This document shows, piece by piece, positions 9,127 to 17,276 of a DNA stretch of 64,000 nt (position 1 is its first letter; each line of letters starts with the position of its first letter). The notes beneath the pieces were generated by a model. It saw only the letters and a program-made list of their open reading frames with translations. It did no database searches and was not told where the DNA came from. Location of the stretch: NCBI RefSeq assembly GCF_002259415.1, contig NZ_NPFY01000019.1, positions 248,001 to 312,000 on the forward strand, in the 5' to 3' direction. Origin of the DNA: Rhodococcus sp. 14-2470-1b (lineage in GTDB: Bacteria > Actinomycetota > Actinomycetes > Mycobacteriales > Mycobacteriaceae). The position numbers were made by a program, and so were the translations under genes.

Positions 9127-9819
9127 TCAGATCGCCATCGCTGCACGAACGTCGGCTTCCGAATCGGCCCCGCCGGTGCCGCTCGACGTGATTCGGCCGG
9201 CCTCGAGAATGTAGTAGTTCTGTGCGGATTCCAGAGCGAAGCCGATGTGCTGCTCCACCAACAGGACACCGAGACCGCCGCGCCGGGTCAGATCCAGGAT
9301 GGTGCGCTCGATCTCGGCGACGACCGACGGCTGAATGCCCTCGGTGGGCTCGTCGAGAATCAGCATCTTCGGTTCGGTGATGAGTGCCCGGGCGATCGCC
9401 AACTGCTGACGCTGCCCGCCGGACAACAGTCCGGCACGACGGGTGAGGAGCTCCTTCAACGCGGGGAAGAGGTCGAGGGCCTCGTCGATCAGCGCTTTTC
9501 CGCGTTTACGGCCGTCGGCGACGACCTGCAGGTTCTCGGCCGTCGTCAACTGCCCGAAGGACTGTTGCCCCTGGGGGACGTAGGCGAGACCACGCGCGAC
9601 GCGGGCACTCGGGCGTAGCGCGCTGACGTCCTCACCGTCGAACATGACCTTGCCCGAGGTGACCTTCAGCAGTCCGACAGCGGCGCGGAGCAGCGTCGTC
9701 TTCCCTGCACCGTTGTGTCCCATGACGGCGGCGACGCCGTCGGCCGGAACGGTGAGCGACGCACCGTGGATGACCTCGCTCCGGCCGTACCCGGTGCGTA
9801 CGTCGATCAGCTCAAGCAT
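9127..9819 (-). CDS. urtE: Urea ABC transporter ATP-binding protein UrtE
   Basis: The 230-residue ATPase has Walker A GHNGAGKTT (residues 34-42), signature LLSGGQRQQLAIARAL and Walker B LILDEPTEGIQPSVV. It is a LivF-like subunit; the GIQPS variant after Walker B and the gene order urtABCDE point to the high-affinity urea transporter rather than a branched-chain amino acid system. Its start overlaps the end of urtD by eight bases. It would power urea uptake through UrtB and UrtC. No urease genes lie in the window, so use of the urea depends on genes elsewhere. Confidence 0.92.
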   Translation of the reverse strand: MLELIDVRTGYGRSEVIHGASLTVPADGVAAVMGHNGAGKTTLLRAAVGLLKVTSGKVMFDGEDVSALRPSARVARGLAYVPQGQQSFGQLTTAENLQVVADGRKRGKALIDEALDLFPALKELLTRRAGLLSGGQRQQLAIARALITEPKMLILDEPTEGIQPSVVAEIERTILDLTRRGGLGVLLVEQHIGFALESAQNYYILEAGRITSSGTGGADSEADVRAAMAI

Positions 9820-10642
9820 GACTGTCTCCTTCTTCTGCGATCTGATCGAGTTCCTCGCCCGCCGCTGCGGTACCGAGATACACCTCCTGGACCTTCGGGT
9901 CGGCCTGGACCTCGGCGACGGTTCCCTCCGACAGGATTCGGCCTCCGGCGAGGACCGTCACCGACGTCGCGAACGCGCGCATGAAGTCCATGTCGTGCTC
10001 GACGACGACGACCGTGCGCTCACCGCCGATGCGGCGCAGCAGTTCACCTGTCTCCTCCCGCTCCTCGTGACTCATACCGGCAACGGGCTCGTCGAGCAGA
10101 AGCACATCGGCGTTCTGCACCAACAACATTCCGATCTCGAGCCACTGCTTCTGGCCGTGCGCGAGAATGCCCGCCGGCTTGTCCCGGTGTGCCTTCAGAC
10201 CGATCGTCTCGAGCGCCTCCTCGATCTCGTCCGACACCGTCTTGCGTTTACGCAGCATCGTCGACCACGTGCGTCCCGATCCCGCTGCGATGTCGAGGTT
10301 CTGCAACACGGTGAGCTGCTCGAAGATGCTGGCGGTCTGAAACGTTCGACCGACGCCGAGCCGCGCGATCTGGTGCACCTTCTTGCCGAGCAGTTCGACG
10401 CCGGACTTGGTGACCGATCCCGTAGCCGGGACGAGTCCGGTGATGGCGTCGATCAGCGTCGTCTTGCCTGCACCGTTCGGGCCGATGAGAAATCGGAGAT
10501 CACCCTGCATGAGAGTGAGATTCACGTCGGTGTTGGCCTTGAAGCCGTCGAAACTGACGGTGAGACCGCGGACTTCGAGGTACTGGCTCGACATGCCTGC
10601 GTTGCCACCGAACGTGGGCTGATGCCCCTCCACGTGGATCAT
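9812..10642 (-). CDS. urtD: Urea ABC transporter ATP-binding protein UrtD
   Basis: The 276-residue LivG-like ATPase has Walker A GPNGAGKTT (residues 54-62), a signature region reading ILAHGQKQWLEIGM and Walker B VLLLDEPVAGMSHEE. The AHGQKQWLEI signature is characteristic of UrtD. The chosen ATG overlaps the stop of urtC. An internal ATG at residue 17 could also start translation, since the first 16 residues look unlike the domain, but the overlap with urtC favours the longer form. Confidence 0.92.
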   Translation of the reverse strand: MIHVEGHQPTFGGNAGMSSQYLEVRGLTVSFDGFKANTDVNLTLMQGDLRFLIGPNGAGKTTLIDAITGLVPATGSVTKSGVELLGKKVHQIARLGVGRTFQTASIFEQLTVLQNLDIAAGSGRTWSTMLRKRKTVSDEIEEALETIGLKAHRDKPAGILAHGQKQWLEIGMLLVQNADVLLLDEPVAGMSHEEREETGELLRRIGGERTVVVVEHDMDFMRAFATSVTVLAGGRILSEGTVAEVQADPKVQEVYLGTAAAGEELDQIAEEGDSHA

Positions 10643-11727
10643 TTGACGAGCTCCTTCTCCACGGTGTCGACGGTGACCACGTCGTCACCTGCCTTCTTTC
10701 GTTTCCGGAGTGCGAACAGTCCCGCCACACCCGCTGGGAAGAATCCGACGACGACGACGAACAGCAATCCCTGTGCGTAGGTCCACCCGGACGGGAACTG
10801 CTCCGAGAGTGTGGTCTGAGCCCACGCGACGCCGAGCGCGCCCAGCACCGGCCCCAGGAGTGTGGTGCGTCCGCCGATCGCAACGCCGATGAGGAAGGCG
10901 ATGGACGGGACGATGCCGACGTCGTTGGGTGAGACGATCCCGACGATGGGCACGAACAGGGCTCCGGCGAGGCCGGCGAAGAACGCGGCTGCGACGTACG
11001 CGACGATCTTGATGTTCGCCGGGTCGTATCCGAGGAAGCGGACGCGCTCCTCCTGGTCGCGAACGGCGACGAGCAGCTCACCGTACCGCGAGTACATCAG
11101 CTGACGAGTGATGGCGACGACCGCGAGCAGAACACCTGCCGCGATGAAGAAGAGCATCTGCTTGTTGGCGGGGTCGTTCAGGTTGAAACCGAAGAACGTG
11201 CGGAATCGGTTGAGCCCGTTGGACCCGCCCGTGCTCTGCTGACCGATCAGCAGGATGGCGAACGCAGCGGCCAGCGCCTGACTGAGGATGGCGAAGTACG
11301 CACCCTTGACCCGACGCTTGAAGACGCCGAGACCGAGGACGAGTGCGACGAAAGCCGGGATGAACAGGATTCCGAGGATCGTGACGAGCGGAGACTGGAA
11401 CGGAACCCAGTACGACGGTAGCTCGCGAATACCGGCGATGGACATGAAGTCCGGGACCGCGTCGCCGCGGATGTCGGCGTCGGAGATCTTGAGGTGCATC
11501 GCCATGATGTACGCACCGAGCCCGAAGAACACACCCTGACCGAGGGTGAGCATTCCGCCTCGGCCCCATGCCAATCCGATGCCTACCGCAACGATGGCGT
11601 AGCAGATGAACTTGCCGAGAAGATTGAGCCTGAACTCGCTCAGAACAGCCGGTGCGACGGCGAACAGGAGGATCGCGGCGATGGCGAAACCCAGCCATGC
11701 TCCACGTTTCGCGACGAAGGTTTTCAC
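10639..11727 (-). CDS. urtC: Urea ABC transporter permease UrtC
   Basis: The 362-residue membrane protein is a LivM-like permease with about ten hydrophobic segments. The segment WGRGGMLTLGQGVFFGLGAYIMAMHLK is the hallmark of UrtC. Together with UrtB it forms the membrane channel of the urea importer. Its start overlaps the end of urtB by four bases and its end overlaps urtD, so the four genes urtBCDE are read as one unit. The C-terminal tail is charged and cytoplasmic. Confidence 0.93.
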   Translation of the reverse strand: MKTFVAKRGAWLGFAIAAILLFAVAPAVLSEFRLNLLGKFICYAIVAVGIGLAWGRGGMLTLGQGVFFGLGAYIMAMHLKISDADIRGDAVPDFMSIAGIRELPSYWVPFQSPLVTILGILFIPAFVALVLGLGVFKRRVKGAYFAILSQALAAAFAILLIGQQSTGGSNGLNRFRTFFGFNLNDPANKQMLFFIAAGVLLAVVAITRQLMYSRYGELLVAVRDQEERVRFLGYDPANIKIVAYVAAAFFAGLAGALFVPIVGIVSPNDVGIVPSIAFLIGVAIGGRTTLLGPVLGALGVAWAQTTLSEQFPSGWTYAQGLLFVVVVGFFPAGVAGLFALRKRKKAGDDVVTVDTVEKELVK

Positions 11728-12608
11728 ACCAAACTCCTTGTCTTGACCGCGAACAGACCCTGCGGGCGGGCTTGGAGGAAGATCACGATGAGGACGAACA
11801 GAATGACCTTGGCAATGGACGCCGTCGTGTTGTACTCGATGAACGAGTTGACGATGCCGAGTGTGAACGCGGCGATCACCGCGCCCTTGATCTGGCCGAG
11901 GCCGCCGACGACGACCACCAGGAACGCGTCGATCAGATAGCTCTGCCCGACGGTGGAACTGGTGGAGCCGATCAGCGTCAACGCCACACCGGCGACGCCG
12001 GCGAGGCCGGACCCGATGAAGAACGTCGAGATGTCGGTCTTGCGGGACGAGATACCCGACGTCTCGGCGAGATCGCGGTTCTGCACGACCGCGCGGATGC
12101 GTCGACCCATCGGTGTCGTCTTGAGCGCGAACGACAGTGCGAGAACGCAGAGTACGGCGAGAACGAGAATGAAGATCCTCGTCTTGGGGACGACGGCTCC
12201 GAGGATGTCGACACCGCCGGACAACCAGCCGGGGGAGACGACGTTGACGGCCGGAGCGCCGAAGATGTCGCGGGCGAGCTGCTGGAGAACCAGACCGACA
12301 CCGAAGGTGACGAGCAGTGTGTCCAACGGCCGGTGATACATGCGCTGGATGAGCGTGACCTCGAGCAGGACGCCCATGGCGCCGCCGACGAGGAATCCGA
12401 CGATCAGAGAGATGAACAGCGACGCTCCGCCGGTGGAGACGATCTGCTGCACGACGTACGCGGTGTACGAACCGGCCATGATGAACTCACCATGAGCCAT
12501 GTTGATGACGCCCATCTGACCGAACGTCAGCGAGAGTCCCAGAGCGGCGAGCAAGAGAATCGATCCGATACTCAGGCCGGTGAACAGCTGCCCGACTACG
12601 ACATCCAT
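11724..12608 (-). CDS. urtB: Urea ABC transporter permease UrtB
   Basis: The 294-residue LivH-like permease shows the family segments LSLTFGQMGVINMAHGEFIMAGSY near the N-terminus and GLGQIKGAVIAAFTLG near the C-terminus, with about eight membrane spans. It pairs with UrtC. The ATG at 12608 has AAAGGAGCC upstream. It is separated from urtA by 79 bases that hold a strong hairpin, which probably sets the ratio between binding protein and channel. Confidence 0.93.
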   Translation of the reverse strand: MDVVVGQLFTGLSIGSILLLAALGLSLTFGQMGVINMAHGEFIMAGSYTAYVVQQIVSTGGASLFISLIVGFLVGGAMGVLLEVTLIQRMYHRPLDTLLVTFGVGLVLQQLARDIFGAPAVNVVSPGWLSGGVDILGAVVPKTRIFILVLAVLCVLALSFALKTTPMGRRIRAVVQNRDLAETSGISSRKTDISTFFIGSGLAGVAGVALTLIGSTSSTVGQSYLIDAFLVVVVGGLGQIKGAVIAAFTLGIVNSFIEYNTTASIAKVILFVLIVIFLQARPQGLFAVKTRSLV

Positions 12609-12633
12609 GTAAGGCTCCTTTACAGGCCCCTCC

Positions 12634-12673
12634 GTGCGCGCACATGCCGGCCCTGGCCTGCATGTGCGCGCAC
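12634..12673 (-). terminator. Hairpin between urtA and urtB (attenuator or mRNA stabiliser)
   Basis: A perfect 14-bp inverted repeat (12634-12647 with 12660-12673, arm GTGCGCGCACATGC) with a 12-base loop lies in the gap between urtA and urtB. No T run follows in the direction of transcription, so it may act as partial terminator or as a 3' stabiliser that lets urtA be made in excess of the membrane parts. Confidence 0.75.
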
Positions 12674-12687
12674 AGCGGGGACCGGGG

Positions 12688-13962
12688 TCAGTTGAGGTCG
12701 GCGGCCCAGTCGTAGGTCTCCAGGAACGGGTCGGGCTCGATCGGTGCCGGCGACTCCCAGACCGTGTAGATCAGGCCGTCGGGACGGATTTCACCGATGC
12801 GCGCGGTCTTGGAGATGTGGTGGTTGTCGCCGTTGATGACCACTTCACCCTCGGGGGCTGCGAAGCTCACGCCGTCCGCCGCGGCCTGAATGTCGGCGAC
12901 TGCGAACGAATCTGCCTTCTCCACGGTGTTCTTCCACAGGTACACCGAGGTGTACGCGGCTTCCATCGGATCGGAGGTCGGCTTGTCGGCGCCGTACTTG
13001 GCCTTGTAGTCGGCGACGAACTTCGAGTTCTCCGGTGTGTCGACCGTCTGGTAGTAGTTCCACGCCGTCAACTGACCCGCGATGTTCTGCGCACCGATGC
13101 CCGCGACCTCTTCCTCGGCAATGGACACCGAAATCACCGGCATGTCAGCGGCATTGAGGCCGGCATTGGTGTATTCACGGAAGAACGCGACGTTGGAGTC
13201 GCCGTTGAGCGTGTTGAACACGGCGTCCGCGTCGGCGGAGCGAACCTTGTTGACGATGGTGGAGAAGTCGGTGGACCCGAGCGGCGTGTAGTCCTCGCCC
13301 TTGATCTCGATGCCGTTGGCTGCGGCGTACGCCTTGATCTCGCGGTTGGCGGTCTGCGGGAAGACATAGTCGCTACCGACCAGGTACAGCGAGGTGACGC
13401 CCTGCTCCTTCAGGTAATCCAGGGCGGGGATGATCTGCTGGTTGGTCGTGGCGCCGGTGTAGAAGATGTTGTCCGACGCCTCGAGGCCCTCGTATTGCAC
13501 CGGGTAGTACAGGAGTGCGTCGTTGTCCTCGAAGACCGGAAGCATGGCCTTGCGCGACGACGACGTCCACCCGCCGAATACTGCTGCGACACAGTCACTG
13601 CTGATGAGCTTCTCGGCCTTCTCCGCGAACACGGTGGGCTCGGACGCGCCGTCCTCGGCGACCACCTCGATCTGCTTTCCGTTGACGCCTCCCGACGCGT
13701 TGATCTCCTCCACGGCCAGGGCGATCGAATCACGTACCGTCACTTCACTGATCGCCATCGTGCCGGACAGGGAGTTCAGCGAACCGACCTTGACGGTGTC
13801 GCCCGAGGTGTCGACGCAGGATTCGGTGGCCCCGCCACCCTCGCCCGATGCCGTGTCACCGGCCCTGCTGCCACATGCAGTGAGGGTCAGTCCGACCATC
13901 GCCAGCGCTGCGGGGAGCACCAGTGCCTTGGTGGCGAACTTGCTGGAAGGAAGAGCAGGCAT
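12688..13962 (-). CDS. urtA: Urea ABC transporter substrate-binding lipoprotein UrtA
   Basis: The 424-residue binding protein is exported as a lipoprotein; the signal ends in LTAC with Cys30. The mature part has the urea-binding family pattern VKVGSLNSLSGTMAISE, CVAAVFGGWTSSSRKAMLPVFE and LLYYPVQYEG. It captures urea for UrtBCDE. The reading frame continues 34 codons upstream, but the ATG at 13962 gives a normal signal peptide and has GAAAGGG before it. The promoter must lie in the 188-base gap shared with the divergent XRE gene at 14151; no convincing nitrogen-regulator site was recognised there. Confidence 0.94.
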   Translation of the reverse strand: MPALPSSKFATKALVLPAALAMVGLTLTACGSRAGDTASGEGGGATESCVDTSGDTVKVGSLNSLSGTMAISEVTVRDSIALAVEEINASGGVNGKQIEVVAEDGASEPTVFAEKAEKLISSDCVAAVFGGWTSSSRKAMLPVFEDNDALLYYPVQYEGLEASDNIFYTGATTNQQIIPALDYLKEQGVTSLYLVGSDYVFPQTANREIKAYAAANGIEIKGEDYTPLGSTDFSTIVNKVRSADADAVFNTLNGDSNVAFFREYTNAGLNAADMPVISVSIAEEEVAGIGAQNIAGQLTAWNYYQTVDTPENSKFVADYKAKYGADKPTSDPMEAAYTSVYLWKNTVEKADSFAVADIQAAADGVSFAAPEGEVVINGDNHHISKTARIGEIRPDGLIYTVWESPAPIEPDPFLETYDWAADLN

Positions 13963-14102
13963 CGCGGAAGCCCTTTCGCTTGTATACGGAGTTGTATTCG
14001 CGATTGCAGACAGTAAAGGGGAAGTATTGCGCCGATATGTTCCGCGGTGACGAGTTCGTTGCACGGATTACGCGGGTGTAAACAACCGGCCGTCGATCGA
14101 AA

Positions 14103-14142
14103 TGACAAGCAGGGTTGACATCCGGTGACAAGTTCGCTTGAC
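14103..14142 (+). promoter_or_regulatory. Repeated TGACA words before the small XRE gene
   Basis: TGACA occurs at 14103, 14116 and 14126, and TGAC again at 14139, all within 40 bases of the XRE start codon. The spacing alternates 13, 10 and 13 bases. The array also overlaps the only TTGACA-like -35 word. It is a plausible operator for autoregulation by the HTH protein, but this rests on pattern alone. Confidence 0.4.
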
Positions 14143-14150
14143 TTTTACCT

Positions 14151-14375
14151 ATGAGAGACGCGGCGAAGACCACCGACGCGCTGAAGATCAACTCGGTGCG
14201 CGAGCACCGCAAAGCGGCGCGGCTCACCCAGGCCGAGCTGGGCAAGATCTGCGGAGTCAGCAGGCAGAGCATCGTGTCGGTCGAGGGCGGCGATTACGCC
14301 CCGAGCGTCTACCTCGCGATCAAGCTGGCAAAAGCACTGGGAACGACCGTCGAAACACTCTTCGAAACGGAGTAG
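14151..14375 (+). CDS. Small XRE-family HTH regulator
   Basis: The 74-residue protein is almost entirely one Cro/CI-type helix-turn-helix: NSVREHRKAARLTQAELGKICGVSRQSIVSVEGGDYAPSVYLAIKLAKAL is the full domain. There is no effector domain. Very small regulators of this type are commonly paired with a membrane protein gene, and here two membrane paralogues follow directly (stop at 14375, next ATG at 14378). It most likely represses its own operon, perhaps in answer to a signal passed by the membrane proteins. This role is inferred from context. Confidence 0.88.
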   Translation: MRDAAKTTDALKINSVREHRKAARLTQAELGKICGVSRQSIVSVEGGDYAPSVYLAIKLAKALGTTVETLFETE

Positions 14376-14377
14376 AG

Positions 14378-14902
14378 ATGAGCACCTTCACAGCGGTGAT
14401 GCAGTACATAGGTGACCTCGACGACGAATTCTACGACGACGAACGTCAGCGCGATGTGTGGAACGAGGCCTCGGCCATAGGGTTTCAGCTGTTCGTCTGG
14501 ACTCTGCTGATCGCCGGATCCGTTCTCCCGTGGGTGGCAGGCGTGACAGGCAGTTGGATCACGCTCGGCGTGCTGGCCGTGTTCTTCACGGTGTCGTCGA
14601 TGGTTCTGATGTACGCGAAGGCCCGAGGCCTCGACATGTACACCTCCCAATCACTGGCTCGCCCACGGATCTACCTGTGCACCGGCGTGTACCTGATCGC
14701 GGCGTTCGGCGCGATGATCACCCTGGCTTCCGAATACCTGAGCGCAGGAGGTACAGCCGTGTTCGTCGGTATGGCCATCGGAGCGTGCGTCGGCGTCGGG
14801 TGCGGGGTGCACGGCCTCGTTCGCAAGCGTCGACTCGGCCGCGAGGCCGAAGCTGCTGCCGAAGCAACCGAGTTGCAGGAACTGACGAAGGAGCAGATAT
14901 GA
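14378..14902 (+). CDS. Four-helix membrane protein, first of a tandem paralogous pair
   Basis: I do not recognise the family. The 174-residue product opens with an acidic segment, GDLDDEFYDDERQRDVWNEA (residues about 12-31), followed by four hydrophobic spans at roughly 32-55, 57-80, 88-112 and 119-142 and a charged, glutamate- and alanine-rich C-terminal tail. The next gene encodes a paralogue with almost the same first 45 residues. Its start lies three bases after the XRE gene and its end overlaps the next gene by four bases (ATGA), so the three genes are one operon. A role as sensor or as the target controlled by the XRE protein is a guess. Confidence 0.8.
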   Translation: MSTFTAVMQYIGDLDDEFYDDERQRDVWNEASAIGFQLFVWTLLIAGSVLPWVAGVTGSWITLGVLAVFFTVSSMVLMYAKARGLDMYTSQSLARPRIYLCTGVYLIAAFGAMITLASEYLSAGGTAVFVGMAIGACVGVGCGVHGLVRKRRLGREAEAAAEATELQELTKEQI

Positions 14903-15384
14903 ACGCGTTCGTGAAAGCACTCCGATTCGTCGGCGATCTGGACGACGAGTTCTACGACGACGAACGTCAGCGTGATGTGTGGAACGAGGCGTCGGCCATA
15001 GGGTTTCAGCTCTTCCAGTGGGCCTCGCTCGTCTCTGCCGCGGTGTTGCCGTGGGTGGCAGGCAGCACCGGGGCATGGGTCGGCCTCGGCATCCTCGTCA
15101 CCCTCACCGTGATCAACGTCCTGACCATCGGTTACTCGGCGGCGCGGAAGGTCAACCTGTACACCGCGTCCAAGATCAACCGGGTGCGCGGACTCGTCGT
15201 CGCGGTGGTGCTGGTCATCGGATACGTCGGGGCGTTGATCAGGGTGCAACCGGACACGTTCTCCGACGCGAGTTCCTGGGCAGGCGGTGTTGTCGGGGCC
15301 GTCGTCGGCGGTGGAGTCGTCGGGCTCGGGGTGTGGTGGATGCGTCGTCGCAACGCCCGCTTCGAAGCCGAGGCGGACCAGTGA
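14899..15384 (+). CDS. Four-helix membrane protein, second of the tandem pair
   Basis: This 161-residue protein is a paralogue of the preceding one. Both carry the acidic N-terminal segment GDLDDEFYDDERQRDVWNEA followed by SAIGFQLF, then four membrane spans. After the first span the two diverge strongly in sequence while keeping the layout. At DNA level the shared block (14947-15015 here, 14422-14490 in the first gene) is nearly identical including third codon positions, for instance the same ATA GGG TTT triplets. That points to recent gene conversion or strong constraint at this end. The family is unknown to me. It is the last gene of the XRE operon. Confidence 0.8.
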   Translation: MNAFVKALRFVGDLDDEFYDDERQRDVWNEASAIGFQLFQWASLVSAAVLPWVAGSTGAWVGLGILVTLTVINVLTIGYSAARKVNLYTASKINRVRGLVVAVVLVIGYVGALIRVQPDTFSDASSWAGGVVGAVVGGGVVGLGVWWMRRRNARFEAEADQ

Positions 15385-15406
15385 CCCGATGGCTAGGGTC
15401 GAGTGC

Positions 15407-16396
15407 ATGAACGCACAGCAGATCGCCGACGGTACCTGGGCTCACCTGTGGACGCCTGGAGGCTGGGGTCAGACGAACACCGGCCTGATCGTCGGCGACG
15501 GTGCGGCGTCGATGGTGATCGACACCGTCTGGGATACTGGCAGGGCCGACGCCATCGCATCCGAAAATCGCTCTCTCACAAGACGATCACCGGTCACCGA
15601 CGTGGTCAACACGCACTCGGACGGCGACCATTGGTGGGGTAACGACACGGTTCCGTCGGACGCCAGAATCATCACGAGCACAGCGTCGTTGCACGCGATG
15701 AAGGAGGAGACACCCCCGTCGGGCGTACACCTGTTCGCGTCGTTGGGGGCATTGGCAGGTCGGCTACCAGGGCCCGTCGGAGCAACCGGGACTTACATGG
15801 ACCGTGTGCGGGGCGGCGCGACCTTCCCCCGTACCTCGCCGCGGCTACCGGATCACACCTTCGACGTGACGGAACGGATCGACGTCGGAACCAGAGCCGT
15901 ACAACTCAGATACCTGGGGCCCGCGCACACGGCGGGAGACCTGATCGCCCACGTGCCCGACGTCGGTGTCGTGTTCAGCGGTGACCTACTGTTCATCGGT
16001 TCGACGCCGATCCTGTGGCACGGGCCCTTGTCCAACTGGATCGACGCACTCGATCATCTACTGGCGCTCGACGCCGCCGTGTACGTGCCCGGTCACGGAC
16101 CACTGTGCGGTGCCGACGAGATCCGCGCGGTCCGCGAGTACTGGACCTGGGTCGACGACGCCGGCCGCCAACACTTCGACGCCGGTGTCGAGTATGCGCA
16201 TGCGGCACGAAACATGATGCAGTCGAGGGACTTTCAGCCATATCAGGCGTGGGGCTCGCCCGAACGGCTCGTGCTCACCATGTCCACCCTTTACCGCCTG
16301 TGGAAGGGCGAGCCTGCAGCCCCGCCGACCCTGCTGCGCCGCGCACGAGCGTTCGCCGACGCAGGGGCGCTGCTGCGGGCAATAGAATCACGCTGA
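15407..16396 (+). CDS. MBL-fold metallo-hydrolase
   Basis: The 329-residue protein has the metallo-beta-lactamase signature: NTHSDGDHWWGN supplies the HxxxDH zinc ligands, LRYLGPAHTAGDLIAHVPDVGVVFSGDLLF the next histidine and the bridging aspartate, and YVPGHGP the last histidine. Such enzymes hydrolyse thioesters, lactones or related bonds; the substrate is not evident. The ATG at 15407 is chosen since MNAQQIADGTWAHL is a typical MBL start; an ATG six codons earlier is possible. It starts 22 bases after the membrane pair but looks unrelated to it. Confidence 0.85.
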   Translation: MNAQQIADGTWAHLWTPGGWGQTNTGLIVGDGAASMVIDTVWDTGRADAIASENRSLTRRSPVTDVVNTHSDGDHWWGNDTVPSDARIITSTASLHAMKEETPPSGVHLFASLGALAGRLPGPVGATGTYMDRVRGGATFPRTSPRLPDHTFDVTERIDVGTRAVQLRYLGPAHTAGDLIAHVPDVGVVFSGDLLFIGSTPILWHGPLSNWIDALDHLLALDAAVYVPGHGPLCGADEIRAVREYWTWVDDAGRQHFDAGVEYAHAARNMMQSRDFQPYQAWGSPERLVLTMSTLYRLWKGEPAAPPTLLRRARAFADAGALLRAIESR

Positions 16397-16441
16397 GTCC
16401 AACACTGTGCACGCTGCACCGACGCGGCAATCATCGTCCGA

Positions 16442-17260
16442 GTGACTCCTGCTCCAGTATTTCAGCGCTACCGCGACCCGGACCTACGCGAGCTCGCGCA
16501 CCGGAACGAGACGCTGGAGGTGCTGCTCTCCCATCGCTCGGTGCGCAGTTTCACCTCGGACCCGATCGACACCGCCACCATCGAGACCATCGTCGCAGCA
16601 GCACAGTCCGCGCCGACGTCGTCCAACCTGCAGGCCTGGAGCGTCGTCGCCGTCCGTGATCCAGAACGCAAGGCACGGATCGCGACGCTGGCAGGTGACC
16701 AGGCCTTCATTGCCCAAGCTCCGGTGTTCCTGGTGTTTCTCGCCGACCTGGGCCGTGTCCGGCGCCTGGCCGAACGCCGGGGTGTGCCGTCGGAGGGTGC
16801 CGACTACCTGGACTCGACGCTCCTGGGCGCGATCGACGCAGCATTGGCCGCGCAGAACGCCGTCGTCGCCGCGGAGTCACTCGGTTGGGGGACGGTGTAC
16901 GTGGGAGCCGTCCGCAACGCGCCCGAAGAGATCTCCGACGAGCTCGACCTGCCTCCCGCGGCGTTCCCGGTGTTCGGGCTGTCCGTCGGCCGCTCCGCTG
17001 TCGCCACCGACGGCACCGGTCCCGGTATCAAGCCTCGACTGCCGCTGGCGTCGGTTCTCCATCACGACGTCTACGACGCCGAGACGGCCGACTCCGGCAT
17101 CGACGTCTACGACGAACGATTGGGGGAGTACAACCGCGAACAGGGGCGCACGACGGCATGGACCACCGCCGTGCTCGCACGGCTGCGCGACGCGACATCG
17201 CTGAAAGGCCGCGACACCATTCGGGATTCACTCTCCGCCCGCGGCTTGCTCTCCAAATAA
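16442..17260 (+). CDS. NADPH-dependent nitroreductase/flavin reductase (NfsA-like)
   Basis: The 272-residue protein is of the NfsA/FRP type of FMN-dependent nitroreductases. The segment LLSHRSVRSFTSDPID with the FMN-contacting RSVR, the AAQSAPTSSNLQAWSVV stretch and GWGTVYVGAVRN are family landmarks. It probably reduces quinones, nitro-compounds or flavins with NADPH. The start is a GTG at 16442, since no ATG fits the conserved beginning. Only 16 bases separate it from the LLM-class oxidoreductase gene that follows, and the two probably form a pair in which one flavin enzyme may supply the other. Confidence 0.87.
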   Translation: MTPAPVFQRYRDPDLRELAHRNETLEVLLSHRSVRSFTSDPIDTATIETIVAAAQSAPTSSNLQAWSVVAVRDPERKARIATLAGDQAFIAQAPVFLVFLADLGRVRRLAERRGVPSEGADYLDSTLLGAIDAALAAQNAVVAAESLGWGTVYVGAVRNAPEEISDELDLPPAAFPVFGLSVGRSAVATDGTGPGIKPRLPLASVLHHDVYDAETADSGIDVYDERLGEYNREQGRTTAWTTAVLARLRDATSLKGRDTIRDSLSARGLLSK

Positions 17261-17276
17261 CAGAAAGACACTCGAC

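Noticed and set aside
8323..9618. Long plus-strand open frame of about 430 codons
   Set aside because: It is the antisense shadow of the GntR and urtE genes in high-GC DNA; its composition is arginine-rich and without motifs.
11652..12695. Plus-strand frame over urtB
   Set aside because: Shadow of the UrtB reading frame, with highly charged and motif-free sequence.
13963..14150. GlnR nitrogen-control box before urtA
   Set aside because: Expected from function, but no GTNAC-N6-GAAAC pair with proper spacing could be found by eye.
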